A stretch of DNA of 64,000 nt. Origin: Larus michahellis. Lineage: Eukaryota; Chordata; Aves; Charadriiformes; Laridae. Below the pieces are notes generated by a model. It saw nothing but the letters and a program-made list of their open reading frames with translations. It was not told the origin of the DNA and made no database searches. The translations under genes were made by a program, and so were the position numbers. The DNA lies in the NCBI RefSeq assembly GCF_964199755.1, contig NC_133896.1, positions 89,698,215-89,762,214 on the forward strand, given 5' to 3'. Positions 1 through 11,918 of the stretch are shown here, in pieces (within the stretch, counting starts at the first letter, position 1; each line of letters opens with the position of its first letter).

Positions 1-429
1 ACACTGGCAGTTTCCCAGTATGGCTGCTAATGCATTTAGTGAACTTGGATGATCTCTGTCTGCCTCATTTTTTTCATTTCTAAAATGGAAATAGTAGTAT
101 TTGCCTAGCTAGCATTCACAGTGGAAAATCTTTTTTTCAGTGCTTTCCAATTCACAGGTAAAATGAGTGGGAAACAGAAACATTTAAATTATTACTGAAG
201 AAAAATCTCAGGTCTTTTACGTGAAAGGAGATCTTCATGAGTTTAAAATAAAACTAAGGGAGCTTTTTTTTTTTAACTACGTTAAAACAGTAGTTACAGA
301 CTTAGCTCAGAGCAGACTATTAAGGACAAAAATTATCATTATTTCTATGTCTAGGTCTCCCTTCCTATGCTTCTGGTTAGATAAGAACTGTAATGCAATG
401 TGTTCTCTTTCATTGTTTGGTTTATGCAG
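1..429 (+). other. SULT4A1 intron 1, 3' end
   Basis: Non-coding. Around 40-175 it reads like a worn MIR-type SINE on the + strand (a CTCAtttTTTCATttcTAAAATGGAAATAGTAGTA-like core, given here as pattern only). It otherwise shows an ordinary intron end with the acceptor at 429. Confidence 0.6.
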
Positions 430-560
430 GCACAGGCTTGCTACAGGAAGTGGTGTATCTAGTGAGTCAGGGCGCTGATCCAGATGAGATTGGACTAATG
501 AATATAGATGAACAACTTCCAGTCCTAGAGTACCCTCAGCCTGGTCTGGACATCATCAAG
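430..560 (+). CDS. SULT4A1: SULT4A1 exon 2
   Basis: Acceptor tttatgcag before 430, donor gtacaa at 561. It starts in phase 1 (bases gc complete a Gly codon) and ends in phase 0. It encodes GTGLLQEVVYLVSQ through GLDIIK, 43 full codons, nearly identical to human apart from Ser to Gly in the PAPS-binding loop. Confidence 0.97.
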
Positions 561-3500
561 GTACAATTTATTGCAAAGAAACTCACTCAGCATTACGGTA
601 TCTTTGTCCTCGGTTCCATGTTTATCACTTCATTTCATCTGTTGTCCTTGTCCTTTTCATCACTGGACTTGCTCAGTTTGTTGGAATGGTTCCGAGTATT
701 ATTAGGTTACTTTAAAATTGCTTTTATTAAGCTTTATTATACCCTGTTTAATGCTTTAGGAGATGTTTCTCCGTGTCCTAAATATCCTCACAATGGGTTT
801 CCTGAATAAAAGTTCCAGGTCTCCCTTACTTATGTAAACAGAAGCTGCCCAATTGAGGAAAATTTGCTTTGATCCCTTTCCTCAATTTGCCACAGAGGAA
901 CTACAAATAAAGAGGCCTATGAATCTGCAGGCCCACAAGTCTGGATTTACACGTGTAAATCCTTAGAGACCCAGGATCTGTGGATCTACAGACTCTGTAG
1001 GTGTAGTTTGAGGAGTTTAGAATATTCTGTGTGAAATGACTTCCACACTATTTAAGAATCGCTTGGAGACTAGTGGCATGGCATATAATTGTGATCTTGT
1101 CATTGCTGTAACAGGCGTGTCTTGGAATGATTAGGCAAATTACTGGGCTCCATCCTAGGACGGTTGCAGTGCCTGTTGAATTGAGGTAGCTGAGGCTGGC
1201 ACAGATGGGTTCAAGCTGCTTCTAGTCCATGACAACTGCAGTATCAGCCTACTTTAGGCTGAGAGCGTTTGCTGGTCAGAGGTTGCTTTTCTTTTTCATC
1301 TGTGAGATGCCTAGTCCGATGAGATCTCAGTGCTACCTTGGTGCAAATAAGTGGTGCCAATAGTGAGAGGTTTAGTTTGAGATTACACATTGTTATCTGT
1401 ACTATGTGCTAGCAACTTGATCCAATAAAGATTTACGCAGTTTTTAACTACTGGAAGATGATTTGTGTCATAAGACGATTTTGTCTCAAATTACAGAAAA
1501 ATACTCTGTTTGAATGATGTTCACACACTCAGATAAATCTTTTAATTGTTTGAGTATAATTCTGAGGATAAAATAAATTGCGAGAGTAAAATTTTGAATT
1601 GAAGAAGTTATGAGTAGGGTTTTCAGCGCTTCTAATCTGGAAGCATCACTGGGAACAAAGTTAGTTTGATACTAGGAAACTTCAACCATGACACTCTCTT
1701 CTTGAGAAGGTCCTACAAAGGGAAGTACTTTGAAAACAGAAGGGGGGGAACAACAAAAAACCCCAATACATTATCCAGCCTATTCATGTTTAAAAAACAG
1801 ATGTAACTCCCTGACCTAGTTTCTAGTTCCAGACCCCTCTTAATTTAAGAAGTGAATTTGTGAATGTGACTCAGTACAGTAGAGGACTTCAAGTATGACG
1901 ATTCAGGACAGCTCAAGATGTGCCAAAAACTAATGCACAATAAGCAATGTTTCTGTCTGCTTTATATTGTAGGAACTGACATCTCCTCGCCTTATAAAAA
2001 GCCACCTACCGTATCGGTTTTTGCCTTCGGACCTCCATAATGGCAATTCAAAGGTAAAAATTAAATGAAGTCATGTTTGTTTAACTATATCAGCAGCAGT
2101 TGTTTAAGTGCTTTGGGAAACTTGGGCTGGGGGGAAAGCTTTCAATAAGATGTTTCACTTTTTCTCCCCCCACATCATAGGTAATATACATGGCTCGCAA
2201 CCCCAAAGACCTGGTGGTGTCTTATTACCAGTTTCACCGCTCCCTAAGGACCATGAGCTACAGAGGAACATTTCAGGAGTTCTGCAGAAGGTTTATGAAT
2301 GACAAGTGTAAGGAGCTGTTCTCTCTGCACACGCTGTTACACATTTATTTTCATCTCTGCATTCCTTCTGCAAGTACAGAAATGAACTGGATAAAGGTGC
2401 ATTTGTTTTGCATATAAAGCAAGGAGGTTGCTACAGAGTGCTGCATGGACTTAGATATGTCCATGCAAACTATGGCCATGCATTGTAAATAATTGCCTTA
2501 TGATATTTGACACCATGGGCTCAGCAACGTTCCACTTAGCTCAGGCAAAACTCTGGTCTACTTTTTTAAAATTCCATTTGCGAGGTACCAGGTGCCTTGT
2601 GAAAAGTGACGAATACCAGCATCATTTAACTTCAGTTGTACCTCACTGTTAGCTACTTTGCAGGAGTCTCACTGTTCCTCAAGGGTTGTTTTTTTTTTTT
2701 CTGGGAATTCCTTTAATATTTTTATTTCATCCAAAACTTAAGGTTTGTCCCTTGTTAACACAGTTAACACAGAAAAATGTCTAGTTTGCATGAGATTGAT
2801 CTGGAGTACATCTGTAAATTGAAGTGAACCCCTGTAGGAAGGCAGCTGTGGTGGGCTGCTACTGTCTGAAAAATACAGCTCTGTGCTGAGAATACACAAT
2901 AACCTGCTTTACAACAACTCCTCAGCTGCTCACCCAGTAACTCCTTCGAGCAAGGGCTGTTTCATGACACACTCACCCCCACTGCGTTCCCAGTCAGGCT
3001 GCCTTGCCTTAAGTAGCTCCATTGCACTGGCTCTGTAAACTTACAGGGAGGACAAATCCTATGTTCTCATATAACTGGCTGGCACTAGGCTTTTTGACAA
3101 TGGATTGCCACACTTTCTAGCTAGGAAGAGAAAAAAAATGTATTGCCTTCTATTTCTTTACAAAATCTTCTCTGTGATGCCTTAATGGGACACTAAGAAT
3201 TCACCATGTACCTTGTGCTCTGAGAACAGGATCTCCTCTAGATCCAGGGCAGCTTGCTTTCCTTCAACCTGGAATTTGGAGGAGTTGTATAATGCTAAAG
3301 GGAAGCAAAAAGTAAAAGCCTACCAGTGGAGGTTATTTAATAGGCCTTAAAAACCTTTGCGGCTTTCTCCTACAAGTTTGTGCAGGGAGGGTAAATGCTC
3401 TCCTTCCATTCCAGCACACCTTCAGCTTTTTCTTTTGCATTCCCTCACATTTGTCTGTAGCCCATGATCAGGAACTTCTAGACTGGAGACACATGAAAAG

Positions 3501-6500
3501 CACATTAGAAGGTCTTCTAATGTACGAGGAAGGTTCTGTACTCTTTTTCATATAAATATCCGAAGAGTTATCTTCATACAGCTGTCTGATGTATCACAAC
3601 CTCCCAGAGCCAGTAAAACATCACAGCACGTTCAGTGTCCATAATTGTGCAAATGGACTGTTTTGTAATACAGTAAATTTAGCATGTAGCTAAACATTTG
3701 CATCTCATGGAAGCAATGCAGCAGCAAAAAAACTTTCATGAGCAAAGTACTGCTAGAGGGAGAAGCACTGAGCCCAAATGACACAATACTATCTTGAAAC
3801 AAATTCTGTGCATGTTAGCTGTATTGTTTGAAAGCATACAGTTGGATAGGGATTGGTCTTGAGTGTTCTCGTCCTTTGGTATTACCCTCTAAAGCTTAAA
3901 GGGGTTTCTTACATAAAGCATAGATAAACTCTGCTAACGTAATCTTAATGGCTCCTTGCCCTGTACCATTAAGAGCAGCTAGGAACACTCTTTGCTTGAC
4001 TGATGTGTTAGCTTCATGCGTGAATTTATTTAGGCGTGTAGAATGGGAAGAACAAAAATGGAATTTTTGCAATACCTTTATAAAAATTGAAAATGAGTCA
4101 GCAGATTAATTTTCTTCTGAAACTGATCTGTTTACCCATTAAAAGTATTCCAGTTACCTAAATTAAACAATTATTTTTCAAAGGGAAAATGTGGCTTCAA
4201 AAAACAAAGCTTACAAAGTTTAATATTTTTCTATAGCTGCTTTGCTGAAAAGATAAAATTGACCAAAAAAATACTGGGAATGTGAAAAACTGCTCACCAT
4301 ATTTGCTTAACTCCTGCCTTGATTATCTGAAGTACTTTGTTACCAGTGATAAATTCCCCCAAAGAAATATGCAGGATGCATTTCTCTTTCTGGTAACATT
4401 GTCAGCAAAAGACGTTCTCTAGATAATAAATACCAGTGTCTGAACCTCTGCTAGACACATATAAATTGACTGCTATCAGAGTGAATGTGGACTTTTATCA
4501 GAGAAGTGAAAAACAAAGGAGGAAAGTTTTGGGGGGAGGGTTAAGGCTTCTAGTAACCGCTGCCTCAGCAGTGCTGGGAGCACAGGCCCTCCCAGCATAG
4601 CATGGCAGCTTCTCTTCAAGTCCTAAACCCCAAACAACAGATATGGGAACTGAAGACAAGCTGCTGGTGGCATGCAGGCGGTAGGAGGCATAAGCTTTTC
4701 ATCATTGGCAACCCTGCACGCTGGGCCTGCTCATGACTTGCGATATATGGGAAGTACCCCATCACATCACTCTTAAGCTTTCAGGAGCGCTCAGCACCTC
4801 ATGGGCATCTGGTTATACTCTGGATTTATGGTGTAGTTGAGATAACAGATAACAGTATAGCTGAAACTGTGTTGTGGTGTATCTAGAGAAGTTGTGTGGA
4901 AGTGTGCAGAAAAAAATAATAGAAGAGAATAGGTCTTAGATTTTGGCGGGGGGCAAAACATGCAGTGATAAATAGAATATTCTGTCAGTACATCCTATGT
5001 TTTTTGGGAATGACCATGAAACATTTTTATAGGTCTGTTTCCTCAGTACTTGTTTAATTAAGAAAGGACAATGGTTAGCAATTCTTTGTCTTTAATAGAG
5101 GATGCTCTATGGAACTTTCCATGAATGCTGTATCTAGCTTCTAAGTGAAGGAAGCTGCAGTGTGATATGTTAATCGCAGGAATTCACACAGGTTGGAGCC
5201 GCTGGAAATTTGCCTTCTGCAAAGCTATCTGTGTAACTTTTATTTTGGCTCAATTTTTGTTCAATAGTCATGTACTTGTCATTAATACTGAGCTCCAAGA
5301 GGTCCATCATGAAATATAGTGGCATTTTCAGTTGAACGTTTTATCTTTATGGTAAGTTAGTTCTTTTGAATATTCCAAACTGATAGAAAAACTCTTTTTT
5401 AAATTTAGTTCCTTGCTGTGCATGGCAACGGGTCAAAACCAGACACTGGTCTCCTTGGGGCTATGAACCACTCAGTTAATTTATTTTTTTTTTTTTTTCC
5501 TTTTTGAAAAGGGCTTAATAACAAAAGTGTTAATTTTCCTCATGCCAATCATGTCTTTGTAGTAGGATATGGTTCGTGGTTTGAACATGTGCAAGAGTTT
5601 TGGGAACATCACATGGATGCCAATGTACTTTTTCTGAAGTATGAAGATATGCATAAGGTAGGTTAGATGTAGTGAAAAGGTATTTAAATTATATTTAGCA
5701 TTGTAGTGTTTAAAATACATAAAGTACAAAATTTGCTTCTTATGCCCATGTTTGGGCTCCCTAAAGTCTGATACCATTTTTTAAACCACTGGCATTCAAT
5801 AGCTTCTATGGACATCAGCAGTTTCATAAACCTATTAATTTACTCAGGAATCTGCCTGCATCCATAGGCATTGAACCACTCACAAAGAAGGCACACATCT
5901 GAACCGTTCAGTGCTTGCTACATTCAGCTCTGGGCATGCATTTGAAAGAAATGTCTTTCTGCATGTGCTGTATCAATGGGGAAAAAAAATTATACCATCA
6001 GTGTTTTGCCCTATATATTTGGCATTAATTCTGATTATTTGGTTGCTCTTACTGTCTTCTGTGAAACAATGTTGAAAAAAATTAGGGATGATAGTGTAGC
6101 ATAAGGTGAAAATAATTATTGGGTCCTTACAGTATACTTAATTCTTAATCAGAAATTTAGTGGAAATACTACATAGAACATTGGTTTCCATTTCCTATTG
6201 CAATAATATATTTTTGAGCATTAATGAAAATACTGCAAGATGTTTATTTGATTGGAAAACTAATGCAAACATAGGAAAAACCCATCTCCTATCTCTTAAG
6301 CCCACAAAAAGTCAAAATCAGGGTAGAACTCAGTAAAGCTGAGTAAATTATAATTTCGGGTTTACTAAGACTTCTGGTGGAGTGGGATGCTAAATGATGA
6401 TGTAATGCAATCAGAATAAGTAAAAAAAATTAGTAGAAATTATTTCAGACCCATGGTTTTGAATAATGATGTATTCTTAGCTGTGCTCACTGGTGGATGC

Positions 6501-9500
6501 TGCTGAAAGCCGGTGGCATGGTATTGGCTTTCTGCTTCCTGATAAACATTGCTATTTTGTCCTTGCAACTCCAGAAGTTTTAGTCATACTGAGGAACCCT
6601 GGAGTTTTGGATATATAAATTAATAACTGCTTATTCTCAGATGTCACCTCACTAGATCCTTTCCATCTACCTGAATAAAGTCCCAGAAGCTAACAATGAA
6701 GGAAGGGCTGTTCTGACACTTGTAGTCATTTGTTTTATGAAGATCAAAATCAATGTACCTTAATTCTTCCAAAACACACTGATATTCCAAAGTGAACAGT
6801 TAAGGGTGCGGTGTTGTCTGAAGTGGGAAGCATCGCAAGTACTTTGGAGTTCCCCGTTCTAATACTTGAATGGTTGAACCTAAATGACCGTGTTCTCTGC
6901 CAACCTGTCTTACCCTAATTACTTGGAATGTGTTTATTTTCAGTGAATTGGAAGGTGGCAAAATTTTAAGACAGTGGTGTTTCTACAACTTCTGCATTTG
7001 TATTTTTTCACATCAGGATATAACTTATTTTGAAATATTTAAACTAATTTTAAAAAAATAATTTTAAATATTGTAAAATAAACCATTTTTTAAATACTCT
7101 CTTACAGGACCTAGCAACAATGGTTGAGCAACTGGTGAGGTTCTTAGGAGTTTCTTATGACAAAGCACAGTTGGAATCCATGGTGGAACATTGCCATCAA
7201 CTCATTGATCAGTGCTGTAATGCTGAAGCACTTCCCGTTGGCAGGGGTATGTTTAAAACCCACAGTAAAACTCTTATTGTGGAAGTTGCAAAAGGCAACT
7301 GACGACTTAGTAATCTACAGGATGTGTTAAGATGTTGGCAAAATATTGCTATGTAAATTGTGGGAGGTAACTTGACTGTTGGTGCAATTTGGGGGTTCAT
7401 TTGTTCTCAAGTAAAGTTAGGTAGAAGTGACTAAAAAGGATGGAAGCATCCAAGCTGAACAGTGTATATTCAACATCATGCAAACCACTCTGTTAGAGAA
7501 TCTTTGTCTTACTTCAGTGGATGAGCTGTTCATACTGAGAAGACTGCACTGCTCCTTCTGACCTTTGGCATGTCAAAGCCCACACAATTTCATACAGTTT
7601 ATTCTGGCCTAAGCCCTTGTGTTTATCAGATTTTCTAGAATAGCAGATAATTCGAATTTGAAGGCATCAAATGACAAGGATCTGTAGTTTTCTTTTTTCT
7701 TTTCATTGTCTACCTCAGCTGTTTAAAATGTCTTTAGCTTCTAGATATTTATTCTGGTGAGGTCTTTTCTTTAGGACCCCAAAGTACCCTTTAAACTACT
7801 GATACATCTGTCCTTTGATAACATCAAGAAATCAAGTCCTGTCTCAGTCTTCCTTCTGATAAGCATAAAAGAGTGACCTCACTAAGTCTTCCTCTAATTA
7901 TTTTCTGTAGGCTGCCTTACAGCACTTAACAATTCTTTTTAAAAATGAGGGCGTAGGATTGAGGTGGAGAATTCCTATGTCAGCCTTACATATGCCTTGC
8001 CCAGACATAAAATCACTTTATGTGCTGATTTAAACCAGCTTTAACTGTAACTTTCTCTCCCTGTCTCCCTTGTTTGTCCATCCATGGCCACATTAGCGCT
8101 TTTTGCTGCAGCATCATACATGAAGCATGTGTCATTTATCATGACCACAAAGTCTTTTCCGAGGAACTAATTTGCAGGTTCTTGTCCCTTACTCAGGGAG
8201 CATGACCTGAATACTTTGTTCTTAAGTTTCTGCGTAGGAGCACTTTTCCATACTACCTTTCTCAGCCAACCTTATCGTTATCTACAGGTTTTATCAGCTG
8301 TAATTTTTATAATTATTTTCAAATCTCTGATAAAAATACTGAATATCGTCAGTCCTTCTTGACAGTTAGCCAGTTGTTTATTCATTATTTGTCGTGCATT
8401 TTGTTGGATTTATATAGTTCTATTAAAAAAACACTAAAATCAGATGCCTTGCAAAAGTCTATTGTATCTTTGAATTCACCTTTAATCAGTCAAACTGCAA
8501 TCTTGCCAACACTCAGTCAGGTTTGTTTGAGAGCAAGTTTGTTTTCCCATGAAAGCGGGTTCACTGGTATTCTGTAGTATCTTTGCGTCTTTCTTGGCAA
8601 AGCCTTATGCCAGTTTTCCATTATTCAGCTCAGACTATCGTCAGAGTAACTGATCCAGGATAACCTGTCCTGTTTGTATGTTGGCACGAACATTTCACAA
8701 TGTCAAACTTGGGTAAAAGCCACTGCTCACACCTACTTGTTTTTGTCTTTGTCTTTGCACACCTGGTGTGGAAAGACTCTAAGTATGTTACGTAGAGGCT
8801 ATAAGCTCCTGGTATCACGGTAGGACCTGGAAACCAAATTCCTATGGGCAGTTCTTTGTCATAACTGTGGTATGGCACTTCTCTTTGCCCCAGTTCACTT
8901 ATGGTAAATAATGACTTCTTGAAATAAATAGTTCAGGTTCGCTGGCTTGAGGTGAAATTCTGGTGAAGACAAAAGAGTTCACAGTTTCACCGAAAGACCT
9001 AATATATTCCCTATGTTTTCTGGTAGAGCTCTCCACTGAATGGTGTGTTTTCCTGCTCTTAGTTACGTTTCTTTCAACTCCAATCCTACCCTCCCCTTAA
9101 ATTCAGCATGTGATGCAACTTGTATCTGGTGTGAAAACAACAGACCATCTGATTTGCAGTAGGATTTTATGGCACGCAGCCTAATTGATTACCAATCTAC
9201 TTCTCTGCTATGAAGACAAGATCACAAAATCATGAATTTGATAAGACATTTTGAGGGCATTGGATAAAGTCTTCAATGGCAGTGCAAGATTTTACAACCA
9301 ACAGATCTGCATTCTCCTCCATTGACTTGTATGTAACACAAACCCCTAGGTTTGTTACTAACCTCCACGATCTGGAAATCTGTGGAGCAGCAGCACTGCT
9401 ACATGCTACGCACAGCCCGAATCTCGGCTGCTTGTCCAGTGAAAGCCAGAAAGGCAGTTGTGAGAGAAAGGTGAGGTGGTAATACAAGAGGAGAGAGAAC

Positions 9501-11918
9501 AGACCTGCTGGTGAGACCTTCCACAGGCAGAAAGGTCAACTACTGTCTCTGCTGGCCAGATCATCTCCATCAGATAAACAGGGTGATGCCCACTTTCGCT
9601 GCATGCACTGTTCTGTACGTCCTGTTAGTGTTCGTTGTTCTGTAGAGGAGCCTGCAAACCCTCAGTCAAGGGTCAGTATACTGTCTAGAAATCTTTCAAA
9701 ACAAAGCCTCTGTTTTGTAATAGAGAAGGAAGGGAGTTACAGTAGTTAATGTAATATTTTGTCATTTGTTCACTGTGTGCTTTTTATTAAAAATATCCTT
9801 ATTTTGAATTTCTTTTGTTCGCTGTCTCTGGCTTTTACAATGTTTTGTTACTTCAGAATGCAGCTTCATTAACAGTGCTTTGTTCCTTCTCTGTTCGTTT
9901 CTGTGACAAAGAATGGTGGCAATAACATGACAGCTTATTGTAATTTGTTTCAAATATTTTTAATTTGTCAGTTACATTTACTTTTTTATTTTGCTTTATT
10001 TTAGTTCTTCATTTTTTTTTCTTTTAGCACATTGATCTTTACTCTGAAGATAACCCTGAGCTGCTGTGAAAGCAGAACAATGATTAGATATGTTACTTAT
10101 CTTTGACTCTTATCACATCATAATTTACACAGTTGCATGATTCAAATCATAAACCAGGTGGGTGACTATTTGAGAAGCTATCAATTCGTGTGGTAAAAAA
10201 AAATGTTACAAATAATCCACTGCATATGTCCTTTATAGAACTTGTCATTTGTCCATACGTGTTATTAGGGACATTCAGAAATAAAAGGCTTATCTTTCCC
10301 AAGCAGAGGAAGAAAAGGTTTTATTATCATTATTGAAAGGGAAATACAGGCTTTCATGTTTCATGCTGTACTTTATGCAATTATAGTTGCCAGAGCAAAA
10401 TCGAAGTCGGTATCAGATGTTTATGATTGCAAGTGTTTTCTTAATGGTTTTTTTTGGTACAGGAGAAATTTGGTGAAAGCAATAAATCATGCGTTTTCAG
10501 TTAGTTTCAGGTTCTTTTGATCTTTGGATCTTGAAAACAAACAAGAACCCTGTCATACCTTCAGGAGTTATAAGAAAATCCTGATTTCATAAAACAGCTC
10601 TTGCCACACATACTACACCATCACGTTAATATGTAATTTGTAGATGTTTCAGACAGTTTTGTCTTTGGACTCAATTATAGAGTTGCTGCATAAAAGCAAT
10701 GGTAATTAAATTAAATGGGTATTCTTCTTATGCATCAAATGCATAATTAAGCTCCCTGCATGTAGTTTGGTTCTTGCTGTTATGATTAAACTCTCTGGTA
10801 GCACAGTCCCAATTCTCCTTTCATTTATTCCAGTTGAACAAGCCTGGATTTTGTCTTTATTTATATCCAATATAAATGAGAGGAGAATTGGGCCTCTCAG
10901 TCTGGTTACTCCATCGCGCTTATTTGGTACTATAGATAACGGTACTATAGTACTGAGTATAGTACCGAGTAGCCCTGGCTGACTTTGAGTTAAATGGATT
11001 TTGGCCTGCAGTGAAACGGTGGTTAAGGGGGCTGCAGCTTTGACTGGTGGTTTCAGCAGTGCCATCGGGTTACGTTACTAGTTGGGTTCAGTAGAGTAGA
11101 CAAATTCTCCATACAAGGAAAAAGCGTTCAGTGTCCCTGTTGCATAAAGCCTCCTATTTTGTATTTAGTACAAAACTAAAATTTAAATGGTGCAAACCGG
11201 GCGCGTGGCACTTGTTCTTTTCTGTAGATATAATCTAGGCCGCTCCTATTTAGCAAATAATTCTCTCCATATCGAGAAACATAAATTCATCTGTTGAATT
11301 TATCACTAAACATAAAACAATAGAAATTAGTAATGACAATATTACACCACAATAATCAGAATTCAATAATGTTTAATACTCTGCATTCCATGTACCTTTT
11401 GAATAGTTCTCTAACCAGTGTATGCTGAAGGCACGCTAATTTTGGAATGCGTTGCTGTTAGCTGTCGGTATTATTAAAGAGCCATAGTTTGCACTGAAAC
11501 CAGAATTCCACTTTCAAATGAATACCCAACCCAAAATCTGTATTTATTTCTGATTGAGGCCAGAGCAAAATCTCTCAAAAAATCTGAGTTCTTCCTGTAT
11601 AATACTCAGTTGGTGCAGATGACAAGGTGTATGGTACTTATTTTAAGGCTTCGCAAGGGTTGTAGCAGGGGAATTGTGTAAGACAATGAACAGCCTCTCC
11701 TTGAACTTTCAGTGAAAGCTAAGACTGCCCTGCACAATTAGACTGTAGATGTATGATGTCCTGTTATGCCCGCTCTCTGACTTGTGTTCCTTCTCTGTGT
11801 TTCAGGACGAGTTGGGCTATGGAAAGACATCTTCACTGTTTCAATGAATGAGAAATTCGATTTAGTTTATAAACAGAAGATGGGAAAATGTGACCTCACA
11901 TTTGATTTTTATTTATAA
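430..11918 (+). CDS. SULT4A1: SULT4A1 sulfotransferase-like protein, exons 2-7 (5'-partial)
   Basis: Spliced gene with coding exons 430-560, 1973-2053, 2181-2307, 5563-5657, 7108-7246 and 11806-11918. All boundaries are AG/GT and all phases join without a break. The product matches SULT4A1, a 284-residue cytosolic SULT-fold protein of neurons; the exon with the initiator and the YPKS part of the PAPS loop lies left of the window. Visible family marks: PAPS-loop remnant GTGLLQE at the start of exon 2, the KSHLP catalytic Lys/His block (exon 3), the 3'-phosphate-binding RNPKDLVVS (exon 4), and the KxxxTVxxxE dimer motif as KDIFTVSMNE (exon 7). Vertebrate SULT4A1 is nearly invariant and has no well-established substrate. 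The loop residue that is Ser in human is Gly here. EFCAB6 follows downstream on the same strand, as in human. Identity is very secure. Confidence 0.97.
561..1972 (+). other. SULT4A1 intron 2
   Basis: 1.4 kb, A/T-rich, with no recognisable repeat or exon. Confidence 0.8.
1973..2053 (+). CDS. SULT4A1: SULT4A1 exon 3
   Basis: Acceptor ttgtag, donor gtaaaa. Exactly 27 codons, phase 0 to 0, ELTSPRLIKSHLPYRFLP and onward. It contains the conserved Lys and His of the SULT catalytic site (KSHLP). The remembered human sequence has HNGDSK where this exon has HNGNSK. Confidence 0.97.
2181..2307 (+). CDS. SULT4A1: SULT4A1 exon 4
   Basis: Acceptor with a C/T-rich tract ending catcatag, donor gtaagg. Encodes VIYMARNPKDLVVSYYQFHR through RFMNDK plus one base (phase 1). 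The Arg and Ser of RNPKDLVVS are the residues that contact the 3'-phosphate of PAPS in active SULTs. Confidence 0.97.
2308..5562 (+). other. SULT4A1 intron 4
   Basis: 3.25 kb of unique-looking sequence. A T run lies at about 5480-5497 near the acceptor. No further exon or named repeat seen. Confidence 0.8.
5563..5657 (+). CDS. SULT4A1: SULT4A1 exon 5
   Basis: Acceptor tctttgtag, donor gtaggt. Two bases (ta) complete a Leu codon split from exon 4, followed by 31 codons GYGSWFEHVQEFWEH through YEDMHK. This is too short and split to be seen as a long open frame. It is recognised by the SULT4A1 match and exact phase. Confidence 0.96.
5658..7107 (+). other. SULT4A1 intron 5
   Basis: 1.45 kb, A/T-rich, with no feature recognised beyond splice sites. 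Confidence 0.8.
7108..7246 (+). CDS. SULT4A1: SULT4A1 exon 6
   Basis: Acceptor ctcttacag, donor gtatgt. Encodes DLATMVEQLVRFLGVSYDKA through CCNAEALPVGRG with the last Gly codon split (phase 1). This is the most variable part of the protein here, with several conservative changes against human (for example VRFLGVSYD for ARFLGVSCD). Confidence 0.97.
7247..11805 (+). other. SULT4A1 intron 6
   Basis: 4.56 kb. It holds the palindromic repeat at 10808-10966; the rest is unrecognised A/T-rich sequence. Short open frames at 8359-9490 and 10706-11065 have no similarity I can place. Confidence 0.8.
10808..10966. repeat. Palindromic ancient repeat (MITE-like) in SULT4A1 intron 6
   Basis: Arms 10808-10828 and 10872-10892 are inverted repeats of 21 bp with one mismatch (cccaattctcctttcattta and its partner) around a 43-base loop. 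Just downstream, ggtactata occurs at 10926-10934 and 10941-10949 and its inverse tatagtacc at 10958-10966. The core text (aatgagaggagaattggg) resembles old palindromic repeats common in archosaur genomes. That family link is from memory. Confidence 0.55.
11806..11918 (+). CDS. SULT4A1: SULT4A1 exon 7 with stop codon
   Basis: Acceptor gtgtttcag; bases ga complete the split Gly codon. Encodes RVGLWKDIFTVSMNEKFDLV and ends CDLTFDFYL, the invariant SULT4A1 C-terminus, followed by TAA at 11916-11918. KDIFTVSMNE fits the SULT dimerisation motif KxxxTVxxxE. Confidence 0.97.
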
